Source: a virus
Length of the DNA stretch: 30,346 bases
Virus record (IMG/VR): IMGVR_UViG_3300001847_000873
Coordinates: 1 to 30,346 of that record
Direction: 5' to 3' (one strand)
Shown: positions 5,796 through 15,171 of the stretch, piece by piece
Layout: each line of letters begins with the position of its first letter
Numbering within the stretch: position 1 is the first letter of the stretch
Program-made: the position numbers and the translations under genes
The notes under the pieces: generated by a model
Databases searched by the model: none
Told to the model about the DNA's origin: nothing
The model's input: the letters and a program-made list of their open reading frames with translations, nothing else

Positions 5796-8700
5796 ATGAG
5801 CAATGATTTTTTAGATTCACTAGCCTCGATATTGGAGGACCAGTTTTCGATTGGAGAAAACAAGGTTCATACGCTGGATTCTTCGACCGCATCCGGGAAT
5901 GGTGCCGTTAGATACGGCGCATTGGGCGAATTTTCATCAAAATTCGACAAATCACAGGAAAGAAGATATTTTGAGCAAGGATATCTAAGAACAGATTCCT
6001 TTAATGCAGTGCCCCGCCAAGCCGAAGTTTACTTCCAAGAACCATCGGCCACTGTTTTGGTGAAAAAGCGGGCCTTTTCTAGCCTTGCAGAAAATTTCCA
6101 AGAAGAAAATCTTGATAAAGAAGAAAGAATATTCATCAAGGCAACGAAGGTTTTGTTTCAAAACAAAACAATACAAATATCGGCCTATGAGAATTTGTGT
6201 AAGGCAAAAAATGTCTTAGAAAAAAATCCCAATTATGCGCAGCAGCTAATGCCGCTAATTATGGCGATGGTCGAAAGGATGTCAAATTCCGGCATAGATT
6301 CTGAGTCGCCAGGTATCTCCTTAAATTTAAAGCAAAAAAGCGACGCGACCAATTCATTCAAAAGAATAAAATCAGTCACCGACAAAATAAAAACGCTATA
6401 CGCATTTAGTTCCCAAAGCACGTATACAACATGGATTACGGATTCTACAAATCCATGGAAATCAACATTCGGTCAAGGAACCGGTGTTATTGAGCTTACG
6501 AACGTAAAAAGTTTTAATGCAAAGACTTCCGTTTCGCTAGGTGAGGGGCAGTGCGGCTTACATTTCTCAGACCCCTACAACCTAATGACAATTACCTCCT
6601 ATGACATAGAGAGGGCCATTAGCGATGCCACGAACGTAGCTTATAACTCAAGTACGTTTCAATTCGGCAAAGACAATTTAAAAATAGCAATAAATGATTT
6701 AAAAACGCAGCTTGATAATAGAAGGCTTGCCCGAGGAGCGAGTAAAATACAGTTTATTGTGAACGCAAATACTGTACTTGGAAAGAGGGTAAGAGCAGTC
6801 ATAGATGGCGCGGGCATAGAAATACCATTTACTTATACATTTTCGGATGATTATAAGTTTGACAACAGCGTAGATGTTCCTCAAGACTACATGATAAATG
6901 GAGATATTACGGGCTCCCAGGGATTAGATAACCGTAAAAAAGCCATTAGGACGATTACTTCTGGTTATGGCGGTGTAGCGCTCGATCCATACTCTAAAAA
7001 AACATTAAATTCTGAGCCTGGAGTATCTTATAAGTCATGGTTTGAGTCTTCAGAATTTACGCTTTTTAGAGATATAATCACAAAAACATTTGATTTGCTT
7101 ACCCTAGAAGAAAACGCAAAACAAAACATCAAAAAAAGCAATCAAGACACAAATTATGTAAGAAAAAAAATGCGGCTGCATTATCTTGGAAAGAGCATAA
7201 TCCAGCCAATGGATCAAGTACACATATACATCTCGTCAAAGTCAAAAGAAGATAGGAAGATAGTTGGCGGAATGAGATCTTCCATGGCAGGGCTCTCATT
7301 TAAACAAGGTCTTAACAGCACCTTTGCCAACTTCAATACAATAAAGGCATCTTTAAAACCTTCATCTGACGTTTATGCGCAGATAGAAAAGTCAGCTTTT
7401 GTTGGAGATGACTTTCCAACGTGGCTTTGGCCATTTTTCAGAGACGCTTTTACAAATGACAATGATGGGGTCCACGTATTTGGAGGGGTGATAAATTCGG
7501 CAACATCATCCTATAGCTCTGGAGTTTACGAGCTAAATTGCAGCGCAAGCAGCATGGCCGAGTATTTTAATCAGGGCAGGTTCAACTGGAAACCATCCGT
7601 TAACGTTTTTAACGGAGAACTGCTAGATCCATTAACTATATACAAAACTAGGTCTGATTCTGTAAGCTATGATTCCGTAGATCAAACAAGAGAGCTTTTA
7701 GAAGAAAATCAAAAAATAGTAAATTCCGGCCTTATTAGGTACTCAAGTGGCGATAACCTTGGTAGCGTTGTGACCAAAGGTAATTTGGTTGCCGATCAAG
7801 AAATTGGAGCCCTCGGTCAGCGCAAGTCGATTGTTTACGAGCCAGACGGATTGGTGCATAGATGGAAGGAAGGTATCGGAACGCTAACGCAGCACTCAAT
7901 GTATAGCGGCAACAGCCGGACCGGATATCAACCTTCCTTTTATGAAGAGCCTTTCGCCGGTCAGGATATTATGAATATAATATCCATACTTGTTACCGGG
8001 GTTCCTTATAATTTTGTGACTTACTTTAAGTCAGCGCTTAAGGTTGGAACAGAAAGGGTAGATCCCCAAAAGTTAAAGGTGTCCATTCAATCTCAGATGT
8101 CATCTTTGAGAAGCGGCATATCAAAAAACAACATGATCTGGGGCAATTTCGTTCCATTCAAGAATCTTGTTGTAAATGATGCGGAAATAATTAGAACAAT
8201 TAACGCACAATCCTCCCTATCAAAAAAAAGCTCTGAGATATCTGCCGCTCTAGATAAAATAGCTAAGGCGCAAAACATCATCAACAAGATGACTTTTGAA
8301 AAAGATAAATTATCACCAGCTACGGCTAATGGCACCGGCGCCGCTTCCGATATCTATGATAAAGAAATAAAAGCTCAGAGAGCATTAATAGAAGCACAGA
8401 ATAAAAATTTAAATAATCTGCATGACGAATTTTACAGAACATTTCCACAGGAAATGAAAAATATAGTCGTTATTGGCGACGATGTGTCGTATGACACATA
8501 TGGAATATATAGTTCTGGCTATGAGCGTCAACTTTCTCAGTCAAAAAGTCAGGCCGCATTAAATTCTGACAACACAAGAAAGAAAGTAAGGAAAAAAATA
8601 AATTTTCTTACACGAAGGTTTGCTAGAGATGTAAGGGCAAATCAAGATAAAAATTTATTTATTGTTGATGACAATTATGACAAAGACTATGATATTTGGG

Positions 8701-10901
8701 TATTCAACGCAAAGAATAGAAAACTAGAGCTGTTTAATAGCGAATACTCGTCTGTAAAAGACAAGATAGAAAAGCTTTCTTCTTTTTTGGATCTAGAGAT
8801 ATTCTGTGACACGCAGGGTCATATTCGTGCCAGATCTCCACAGTACAATAAGATGCCAAGCAGCGTGTTTTTCAAGCTTATTAAAATGAAAAACGAGTAC
8901 GGAACGCGTCTTTATCCGGCTTTCCTAGAAAACCTAATATCCGATCAGCTTCATTTGGCTTTGCAGGACATAGCCCTTATTGAGGATAAGATTCGCCTTC
9001 ATTGCGCCGCACTCGGAAAAAACAGTGATGCAGACGTCAATAAATTTATTTCTTCATCAGGCGACCTCAGCTCAAATTCATCAAAATATTTTTACCTAAT
9101 TTCCAATGAATCCGGCGAAATAGACGATTTGAGAGGGATAAAAAACGATTCAATTGAGGTTACTGAATCTGAAAGAAATTTTAAAAATACACTTGATGGG
9201 CAGTTAAAAATAAGAAACATTTTCGTTTTAACTTTCGATTTATATAGCTCCGCCCAAAATACAAGGTCCACTCAAAACAGAGACCTCGCCTCATTGTATA
9301 GCGAGCCCGGCGGAAGAGTAGAAAAAATTGTAAACCGAATACTTAGGAAATACGGTGAAAAAATCACCTCGAAGGATTTTGTCTCGGCTAATGGAACATC
9401 TACTCCAACTAAAGACGGAAACCTCACGTCCGTAGATATGTATAAGGTTTACAAGAATATTTCGGGAAAATTGCTTGAGCGGCAAAATCTGATAAAAAAG
9501 GCAGCCTCTCTCCTAAAAAATGCAATTGAAATAAAAGACGTCGAGTCAAATAAAGGTGTGCAAAACGCACTATTGATGCCTGAGTATTTTGATTACCAGA
9601 ATATTCCTGACATATTTGAGAACCTAATAGAAGATGAGAGTTTTGATGAATTTGGCCCAGGCTCCGGCTCAAGATTTGTCATAAAAGACTCACAGATAAA
9701 ATCATTAACAATACGAGAAACGCCACCTAACTTTACTTCCGTTGCCGTTATTGGAAGCCAAGACATCTTGCTTCAAGATGGTCCGCAAGGATTAAATGCG
9801 AGTTTTAACGGTCAAAACTTAAATTTTCAAAACTCAGCGGTTGCAGTAGATTATGATATGTGGAGAATGTATGGCTTCAAGTCAACGCAAGCCTTTAATG
9901 CTCCATTTTTGAAAGATCCGGACTCTCAATGCGCTCCGATGGCAGTGTCCATATTAAATAAGGCCAGAAGCGAAATATTTACTGGCGAAGTTTCGATTAT
10001 TGGAAACGAGTATATGCAGCCGGGAGACGTTGTTTATTTGGAAGGAAGAGATCTGCTTTTCTATGTTCAATCGGTAGACCATTCGTTTGGATACAATTCA
10101 AAATCATTTAACACAAACCTACGCCTAACTTATGGTAGACCGCCGGGAGAGTACATTCCAACAAAAATGGATATGATAGGAAAGATTCTTTTCAGAAATA
10201 GAGAGTCCGGATCCGTCGTATTGCACAGGCATTCAAATTCTTACGGCGAAAAACCGTTAGGCGCGATTTTCATAGATCGCTACGCCATGAGCAAATTGAA
10301 AGACATCAATAAACAGATTAAAGAGATAAATAGTAAAGGTAATAGATCGGGCACTTCAGTAAAAGACGATCAGGGCTCATTAGAAGATCAGAAAAAAAAC
10401 CACATATACGAGGCTCTTTTTGAGGGCGGGTACGGCAACACAAATGAAAAAGTTATAAATCAAATTATAAACGAAATAAGCGTATCTACCCTTCAAAATC
10501 AAGACGAAAATACAATTGTAAAATTCAGTATTGTGGCAAGAATATACCGGCTAAATGAAAGTCAGGATCAAAATGAACTCATAACATCAGCTGCCCTAGT
10601 CAACGATATTATAAAGGGAGGAAATGTTCCGAGTAAATATGCAAATAAGGTGCCAAGCGTATCTTATGGATCGGCTGAAACAGACGGAAAACTAGAAACA
10701 AATAGGCAGCAAATTAACTTAAAAAATCCAAACGAAACCAGATCCCCATCGAAATATTGTATGGATTTGGTTCAAAAGCTCATGCAAGAAGGCATGTCTC
10801 CAACAACCGACGAAGCCAATATCCAGGCGGATACGGAAGCCGTATTAATATCTAATTATATTTTAGACTTTTTCTTAGTTAAAAGTTATGAAAAAAAATA
10901 G
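5796..10901 (+). CDS. Very large baseplate central hub protein (gp27/gpD-like)
   Basis: The hub connects tube and spike at the centre of the baseplate. T4 gp27 has 391 aa; this protein has about 1,701. Hub-type signatures lie far apart: residues about 455-605 (VHIYISSKSKED, GVHVFGGVINSATS, YELNCSASSMAEYFNQGRF) and about 1,390-1,460 (GEVSIIGNEYMQPGDVVYLE, FYVQSVDHSFGYNSKSFNTN, LRLTYGRPPGEYIP), the classic late-control-D end. A further conserved-looking block is at 995-1,025 (FCDTQGHIRARSPQYNKMPS). Residues about 808-882 are predicted coiled coil. The first 450 and last 240 residues are unassigned. No lysozyme or peptidase motif is seen. The start is uncertain: GTG 5778 and ATG 5781 are in frame and closer to the SD at 5759-5765, while ATG 5796 gives a natural N-terminus (MSNDFLDSLASILED). 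The gene ends GAA AAA AAA TAG, a second A_AAA_AAA site. Confidence 0.85.
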   Translation: MSNDFLDSLASILEDQFSIGENKVHTLDSSTASGNGAVRYGALGEFSSKFDKSQERRYFEQGYLRTDSFNAVPRQAEVYFQEPSATVLVKKRAFSSLAENFQEENLDKEERIFIKATKVLFQNKTIQISAYENLCKAKNVLEKNPNYAQQLMPLIMAMVERMSNSGIDSESPGISLNLKQKSDATNSFKRIKSVTDKIKTLYAFSSQSTYTTWITDSTNPWKSTFGQGTGVIELTNVKSFNAKTSVSLGEGQCGLHFSDPYNLMTITSYDIERAISDATNVAYNSSTFQFGKDNLKIAINDLKTQLDNRRLARGASKIQFIVNANTVLGKRVRAVIDGAGIEIPFTYTFSDDYKFDNSVDVPQDYMINGDITGSQGLDNRKKAIRTITSGYGGVALDPYSKKTLNSEPGVSYKSWFESSEFTLFRDIITKTFDLLTLEENAKQNIKKSNQDTNYVRKKMRLHYLGKSIIQPMDQVHIYISSKSKEDRKIVGGMRSSMAGLSFKQGLNSTFANFNTIKASLKPSSDVYAQIEKSAFVGDDFPTWLWPFFRDAFTNDNDGVHVFGGVINSATSSYSSGVYELNCSASSMAEYFNQGRFNWKPSVNVFNGELLDPLTIYKTRSDSVSYDSVDQTRELLEENQKIVNSGLIRYSSGDNLGSVVTKGNLVADQEIGALGQRKSIVYEPDGLVHRWKEGIGTLTQHSMYSGNSRTGYQPSFYEEPFAGQDIMNIISILVTGVPYNFVTYFKSALKVGTERVDPQKLKVSIQSQMSSLRSGISKNNMIWGNFVPFKNLVVNDAEIIRTINAQSSLSKKSSEISAALDKIAKAQNIINKMTFEKDKLSPATANGTGAASDIYDKEIKAQRALIEAQNKNLNNLHDEFYRTFPQEMKNIVVIGDDVSYDTYGIYSSGYERQLSQSKSQAALNSDNTRKKVRKKINFLTRRFARDVRANQDKNLFIVDDNYDKDYDIWVFNAKNRKLELFNSEYSSVKDKIEKLSSFLDLEIFCDTQGHIRARSPQYNKMPSSVFFKLIKMKNEYGTRLYPAFLENLISDQLHLALQDIALIEDKIRLHCAALGKNSDADVNKFISSSGDLSSNSSKYFYLISNESGEIDDLRGIKNDSIEVTESERNFKNTLDGQLKIRNIFVLTFDLYSSAQNTRSTQNRDLASLYSEPGGRVEKIVNRILRKYGEKITSKDFVSANGTSTPTKDGNLTSVDMYKVYKNISGKLLERQNLIKKAASLLKNAIEIKDVESNKGVQNALLMPEYFDYQNIPDIFENLIEDESFDEFGPGSGSRFVIKDSQIKSLTIRETPPNFTSVAVIGSQDILLQDGPQGLNASFNGQNLNFQNSAVAVDYDMWRMYGFKSTQAFNAPFLKDPDSQCAPMAVSILNKARSEIFTGEVSIIGNEYMQPGDVVYLEGRDLLFYVQSVDHSFGYNSKSFNTNLRLTYGRPPGEYIPTKMDMIGKILFRNRESGSVVLHRHSNSYGEKPLGAIFIDRYAMSKLKDINKQIKEINSKGNRSGTSVKDDQGSLEDQKKNHIYEALFEGGYGNTNEKVINQIINEISVSTLQNQDENTIVKFSIVARIYRLNESQDQNELITSAALVNDIIKGGNVPSKYANKVPSVSYGSAETDGKLETNRQQINLKNPNETRSPSKYCMDLVQKLMQEGMSPTTDEANIQADTEAVLISNYILDFFLVKSYEKK

Positions 10902-10984
10902 CAGAAAACCCCTCCTTTAGGCGTAAGATGAATGCGGAAAGAAAAAACATAAAAAAATACAATAACATTAACAATGTACGATAA
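10892..10984 (+). promoter_or_regulatory. Possible second -1 slippery site leading into the spike start
   Basis: A_AAA_AAA (10892-10898, zero-frame AAA codons) precedes the hub stop TAG exactly as in the chaperone gene. A -1 shift would add 28 residues and stop at TAA 10982-10984, six bases past the spike ATG (10974-10976), which has no visible SD. No internal SD or strong stem is seen nearby. Frameshifting or termination-reinitiation is possible, but the site may just be an AAA-rich C-terminus. Confidence 0.25.
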
Positions 10985-12983
10985 CTATCAAATAACCTAC
11001 CATACAGATATTGAGACGCCTTCCGGCGCTCTTAGACAGGGCGTTGTTGTTGGGGTTGATTACAACGAAAACACCATATCTGTAAGGCTTAGAAACACGC
11101 CAAACATGATATCGAACGATATTGTTGTTACGGTAAAGATGCCTTATGCGTTTTTGTCATCAAGCGGTATGTTTGTCGGTAGCGTGCCAAGCAAAGATAC
11201 AAATGTTTTCCTGACAAGATCCGAAGGGGGGGAATGGTGCTTCGTTTCTTTTTACTCAGATCAAAATACCAATCTTCCAACAATAAGCGAAAACGAGTTA
11301 TTAATACAGTCATCGGAAGATTGCAAAATAACTCTTGATAACAGAAATAATATAAAAATTGGCTCAGATTACGCCAACTTACAAATAAACGGAAAATCCT
11401 CAACAATAAATACCGTCTTTGATAGGCAGGTAAAACAAACCCTCGCATCGAGGTCCGTTGATGGTGTCGTACAGCGAGATACTAATATAGCTTCGTTATA
11501 CGACAATTCCGTAGAATTTGCCGATGATTCTTGTAAATATGAAATTAGCCTAGATCCATTAACCGCAGTATCATACGCCACAGGCAGCAGCATAAAAAAC
11601 CCAGCTTTTGTGGAAAACAGAAGTGTGGTTTTTGAATTTGCACAAAACTACACGATAAGGGACGACTTAAATGAATCTAAGGTCTATAAAAAGGATTCAG
11701 ATAGACTAAAAGATCAGTTACCTGTTATTTTTGGAAGGTCAAATTCAAGCTCTGACATTTTAAACTTAAACCCATCAGAGCCTAATTTTTTAATTGAATC
11801 CGTAAGCGGAACCGTAATTGATATTTTCGGAAACATTTTAGATTTAAATAGAAGTGTAATTCCAATAGGAAAAGAAAAAAGCTCTTCACTTAAAAAATCA
11901 GAAGATCCTTCGCGGGCATTTCTAAAAATAAGAGAGGCCGAAAGAAAAAGCATAGCTTTTCATTTTGAGATAAATTCAAGAAAACCAAAGCTTCCGGACT
12001 TGTATTCAAAAGATGATTTTGCAAGATCAAGAAGTAGATTCTTTGTAGATATCGATAAAGAGGGCCAGTTCAAGATAAATGTTCCAGCCTCAAGTGAAAC
12101 TGGAAATGTGCCGGTTCTAACAAGATACGAGAACTTTTCGAGATTAAAGGCGCCAGAAGGCAAAAAACTCCCAGAAAACACCGACGTCTTGCATGATTCA
12201 TTTTCCATATTGAACCAGGTAAAGTTGATGGAAGAAGATCGCCAAGCCTCTCCAATAGATAGGATAGAGCTTGCGAAAAACAGCGCAGATGACGTAAGTA
12301 AAAATTACATTACGCTCGGAACGCCATACCATAACGTTTTAAAAAGCTGCTTTGCTTTCCAAGAAAAAAGCGCCCGAGAACTTATCAGGCAGTCACAAAC
12401 AAACACCGGACCAAACAATAGCGAAATTCATCCTACAATCCAGCACTTAATGGATATTGAGCCGATAAAAAATATCGTTCAGCCAACCATTCAGGTGTCT
12501 GGTAAAAACGCAAATGCGGGCGGTAGAAGTGGGGCCATTAATTTAGATGGTTTTTTTAGTCTTAGTGTAGGGGCGAATACGTCCGATAAGCAGTCCGCAT
12601 GGATTGATATGCAGGGCGGAATTATTGCTAATTTTGGAAGAGACAAAAACAATATAAGCGCAGCTGTTTCTATGGATGGCGATTTAATTGTTCAAATTGG
12701 TCAAAATCCAGAAGATCCTGAAGACAATGAATCCGTTGTAACCGTCGATAGTCGTTTCGGAAAACAATCATTTCGAGGCGGATCTTTAGATATACGCGTT
12801 CTAAATGAGGGTAACTCCGCTACGTTTGTTAGAATTGACAAGCACGGCGTAACCGTTTTAACGCCAGGAATTATGACTTTGAAGGGTAGCGAGATAAATT
12901 TGGTCGCGGATGGCAATGTAACGATTTCCGGAGAAACTGCGTTTATTAACGACACGCCATTTTACCGCTATAAAATTGATTAA
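10974..12983 (+). CDS. Baseplate central spike protein (gp5/gpV-like OB fold plus beta-helix)
   Basis: This 669-aa protein directly follows the hub, as spike genes usually do. Residues about 18-95 look like the OB-fold of gp5/VgrG-type spikes (GVVVGVDYNENTISVRLRN, then VTVKMPYAF, VGSVPSKDTNVFL and a WCFVSFY strand). The C-terminal region (about 520-669) is the short-repeat beta sequence expected of a spike beta-helix or prism (FFSLSVGANTSDKQSAWIDM, GGIIANFGRDKN, SMDGDLIVQIG, GSEINLVADGNVTISG). The middle (about 130-510) is charged and unassigned. There is no visible lysozyme domain, unlike T4 gp5, and no HxH motif near the C-terminus that would mark an iron-binding tip, so a separate tip or lysin gene may lie elsewhere. 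No SD precedes the ATG; the leader is A-rich. Spike is the best reading, with function inferred from fold-like pattern and position. Confidence 0.8.
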   Translation: MYDNYQITYHTDIETPSGALRQGVVVGVDYNENTISVRLRNTPNMISNDIVVTVKMPYAFLSSSGMFVGSVPSKDTNVFLTRSEGGEWCFVSFYSDQNTNLPTISENELLIQSSEDCKITLDNRNNIKIGSDYANLQINGKSSTINTVFDRQVKQTLASRSVDGVVQRDTNIASLYDNSVEFADDSCKYEISLDPLTAVSYATGSSIKNPAFVENRSVVFEFAQNYTIRDDLNESKVYKKDSDRLKDQLPVIFGRSNSSSDILNLNPSEPNFLIESVSGTVIDIFGNILDLNRSVIPIGKEKSSSLKKSEDPSRAFLKIREAERKSIAFHFEINSRKPKLPDLYSKDDFARSRSRFFVDIDKEGQFKINVPASSETGNVPVLTRYENFSRLKAPEGKKLPENTDVLHDSFSILNQVKLMEEDRQASPIDRIELAKNSADDVSKNYITLGTPYHNVLKSCFAFQEKSARELIRQSQTNTGPNNSEIHPTIQHLMDIEPIKNIVQPTIQVSGKNANAGGRSGAINLDGFFSLSVGANTSDKQSAWIDMQGGIIANFGRDKNNISAAVSMDGDLIVQIGQNPEDPEDNESVVTVDSRFGKQSFRGGSLDIRVLNEGNSATFVRIDKHGVTVLTPGIMTLKGSEINLVADGNVTISGETAFINDTPFYRYKID

Positions 12984-13001
12984 AGCTGTTATATACGGAA
13001 T

Positions 13002-15170
13002 GTGTCTAAATGTTCACCAAGCGATCTAAAACTAAGTGACCCCGGAAGTCCAGGGCTACCAAACATAATTCCTGGCTTTGGCGTTTCTATTTCGCCAAAT
13101 GTAAAAATAAATCCAAATATTAATTTAGATGGGTACTCACCGCCAAATTTAGACGATCTTACAAAGTTAGTAGATCTTATTTTGCCGGGAGGCTCTTTAA
13201 AGCAGCCGTATAATCTTAAAATAGACGAAAGCGTATTTGATGCCATCGTAAAATATCTCGATAAGGCCTATCCGTATTTGATGTATTATAAATTAATACT
13301 CCCAATACTGGAGATGATTCTTTGTGTTATTGAGGTTGTTTGCGCGCTACCAAACCCTTTCAAAACGATTCGAGCGGTTAGAAAGCTTTTTAGGCAATGC
13401 ATACCAAATTTTTTGTCACTTTTCCCTATATTCGCATTGCCCCTATTTTTGATATCGCTTCTTCTTCTTTTGCTCGCTCTAATTGAATATATACTTGTTC
13501 AGCTTGAAAAGATAATTAGTCTTTTAATAAAAAATATATTATCAGCCAGAAACGCCATAGAAAAGAAGGATGCAGTTAGCTACAAAGCTATAATGCAAAA
13601 AATAGCTTGGTCACTGTGCTCATTTCAAAATCTGTTCGTTGTTTTATCTATATTTAAATCAATAATTGATGTTGTTAAAGAAATTCTAAGTAGAGCCTTT
13701 AACATACCTGCGTGCGACGACGGAGACAATGATTCATGCTGCTCTCCGGATGTTTGTCCGGCATTTTTCAAAAATCAAGACATTTCGTCCTCAAGCGGAG
13801 CTATTCAGTACCTCTCTGAAATTAAGCGAAACACAGATACGTCATCCGCACCGCCATTTTTTGCCAACCTACCATCCAACTTCTTTACGTCTTCCATAAG
13901 AAAGTCAAGCATTCAGTTTTTTGATGTTCTTTTACCAACAGAAAAGCAGTTTATAAATATTGTAAGACCATACGATCTTTCATATGAGAAAACCTTCTTT
14001 CCAAAAGACGTAACGTACACAAAAGACACCCCACCAGAACAGGCCGTTTATACTGTAGATCTTAGGCTTTTTTATAAGCCTGCCGAGTATGGTAGACACG
14101 ACCTAGCCGGAAATAGGTTTGTTAGAATTAACAAATGTATAGTTACAAAAGAACCAACAGATCAATTAGATACGTACAACAATCAACAGCTTCAAGTGAG
14201 CGGTGGCGTTCTTCGACTTGTTGGCGGTAAGGTTTTTGAAGATGATGGTAAAACTCCTATTACTTTAGACGGTGCTCAAGCTACAATTGATAATTTTATA
14301 TCTAAGCCAGCCGTAGAATATTTTGGATATCAATTACCAGATATCAGCGACGCAATCAACTACAGCGACGTATCTTACACGCTAAACATTAACCATGACC
14401 TACTTTCAATGAAATATGGTTTAATTACGGCCGGATGTTCTCCGGAACTTGCTGCCGATAAGGCTAGCGTTTCCGCAGCGACAGGAAATATTCCTGTTAA
14501 AACCCAAGATTTAGCAAATGCGCCGCTTCCAAATCCAGGCGAAACCGTAGACGAGATAAATACCGCGCTTTCCACATTTAGAGGAAATGTCAGTGTTGAG
14601 GGCGCAAACTTACTTCGTGATACTGTAAAGACATCTCTTGAGAAGCTAAAGTCCGATGCCCTTAATGCCTTGGAGCATATAATACTTTTATCTTGCGATA
14701 CTTACAAGAGCAATCTCAGCCTGGATACCGACATTCAGTTTACCACCCTTCCAATCAAGGTAAGGGCTGAAATACTTGAATCAAACGGACAAAGCGTCAC
14801 CTCTGGTTTACCCCCATCTGTGGCCGCGAGTGTCGCAAAGAAAATCGTCGCAAGCGCTACTTTTGGCAGTGTAGACGAATTCCAATATGATGGCTCAAGA
14901 TATTTTTACGCAAACCTATCGTCTTCAGATGCTGGAGAAGGATCTGTTACGATAACATTTGATGGAAATGTAATATCTAACCTGAGCATCCCGACAGACT
15001 TGACAAAACCGATATCCATTTCCCCAAAGTCATCTGAATACAAGTTCATATTTGCTTCGCCAATCGATTCCTCTTCTTCTGTTGATTCCGAAAACAGAAG
15101 AGATAGTTCCGATGCCGCTAACGATATCGTTAACGGATCAGATGTCGCAATAAACAGCGAAGGAGTATAG
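13002..15170 (+). CDS. Baseplate-cluster virion protein with hydrophobic helices and Ig-like domain
   Basis: I do not recognise the family. From GTG 13002 (MSKCSPSDLKL; the ATG two bases upstream opens a short dead-end frame) the 722-aa product has a Pro/Gly/Asn-rich N-terminus (about 1-65), a helical, strongly hydrophobic region with candidate membrane segments near 95-117 (LILPILEMILCVIEVVCALP) and 136-168 (FALPLFLISLLLLLLALIEY), then helices to about 235. A Cys cluster follows (C238, C246, C247, C252). The middle is mixed, and residues about 584-665 look like an Ig-like or Big-1-type beta-sandwich (KVRAEILESNGQSVTSGLPP, FQYDGSRYFYANL, GSVTITFDGN). The C-terminus is Ser/Asp/Asn-rich. Membrane helices are odd in a baseplate gene; a role in contacting or crossing the host membrane is my inference. 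Its 3' end carries the SD (AAGGAG 15160-15165) of the next gene, so the two are probably translationally linked. Confidence 0.7.
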   Translation: MSKCSPSDLKLSDPGSPGLPNIIPGFGVSISPNVKINPNINLDGYSPPNLDDLTKLVDLILPGGSLKQPYNLKIDESVFDAIVKYLDKAYPYLMYYKLILPILEMILCVIEVVCALPNPFKTIRAVRKLFRQCIPNFLSLFPIFALPLFLISLLLLLLALIEYILVQLEKIISLLIKNILSARNAIEKKDAVSYKAIMQKIAWSLCSFQNLFVVLSIFKSIIDVVKEILSRAFNIPACDDGDNDSCCSPDVCPAFFKNQDISSSSGAIQYLSEIKRNTDTSSAPPFFANLPSNFFTSSIRKSSIQFFDVLLPTEKQFINIVRPYDLSYEKTFFPKDVTYTKDTPPEQAVYTVDLRLFYKPAEYGRHDLAGNRFVRINKCIVTKEPTDQLDTYNNQQLQVSGGVLRLVGGKVFEDDGKTPITLDGAQATIDNFISKPAVEYFGYQLPDISDAINYSDVSYTLNINHDLLSMKYGLITAGCSPELAADKASVSAATGNIPVKTQDLANAPLPNPGETVDEINTALSTFRGNVSVEGANLLRDTVKTSLEKLKSDALNALEHIILLSCDTYKSNLSLDTDIQFTTLPIKVRAEILESNGQSVTSGLPPSVAASVAKKIVASATFGSVDEFQYDGSRYFYANLSSSDAGEGSVTITFDGNVISNLSIPTDLTKPISISPKSSEYKFIFASPIDSSSSVDSENRRDSSDAANDIVNGSDVAINSEGV

Positions 15171-15171
15171 T

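Noticed and set aside
7162-7170. A_AAA_AAA slippery heptamer inside the hub gene
   Set aside because: Right phase, but no upstream SD-like site, the -1 frame ends after about 28 codons, and the hub frame continues with conserved-looking sequence.
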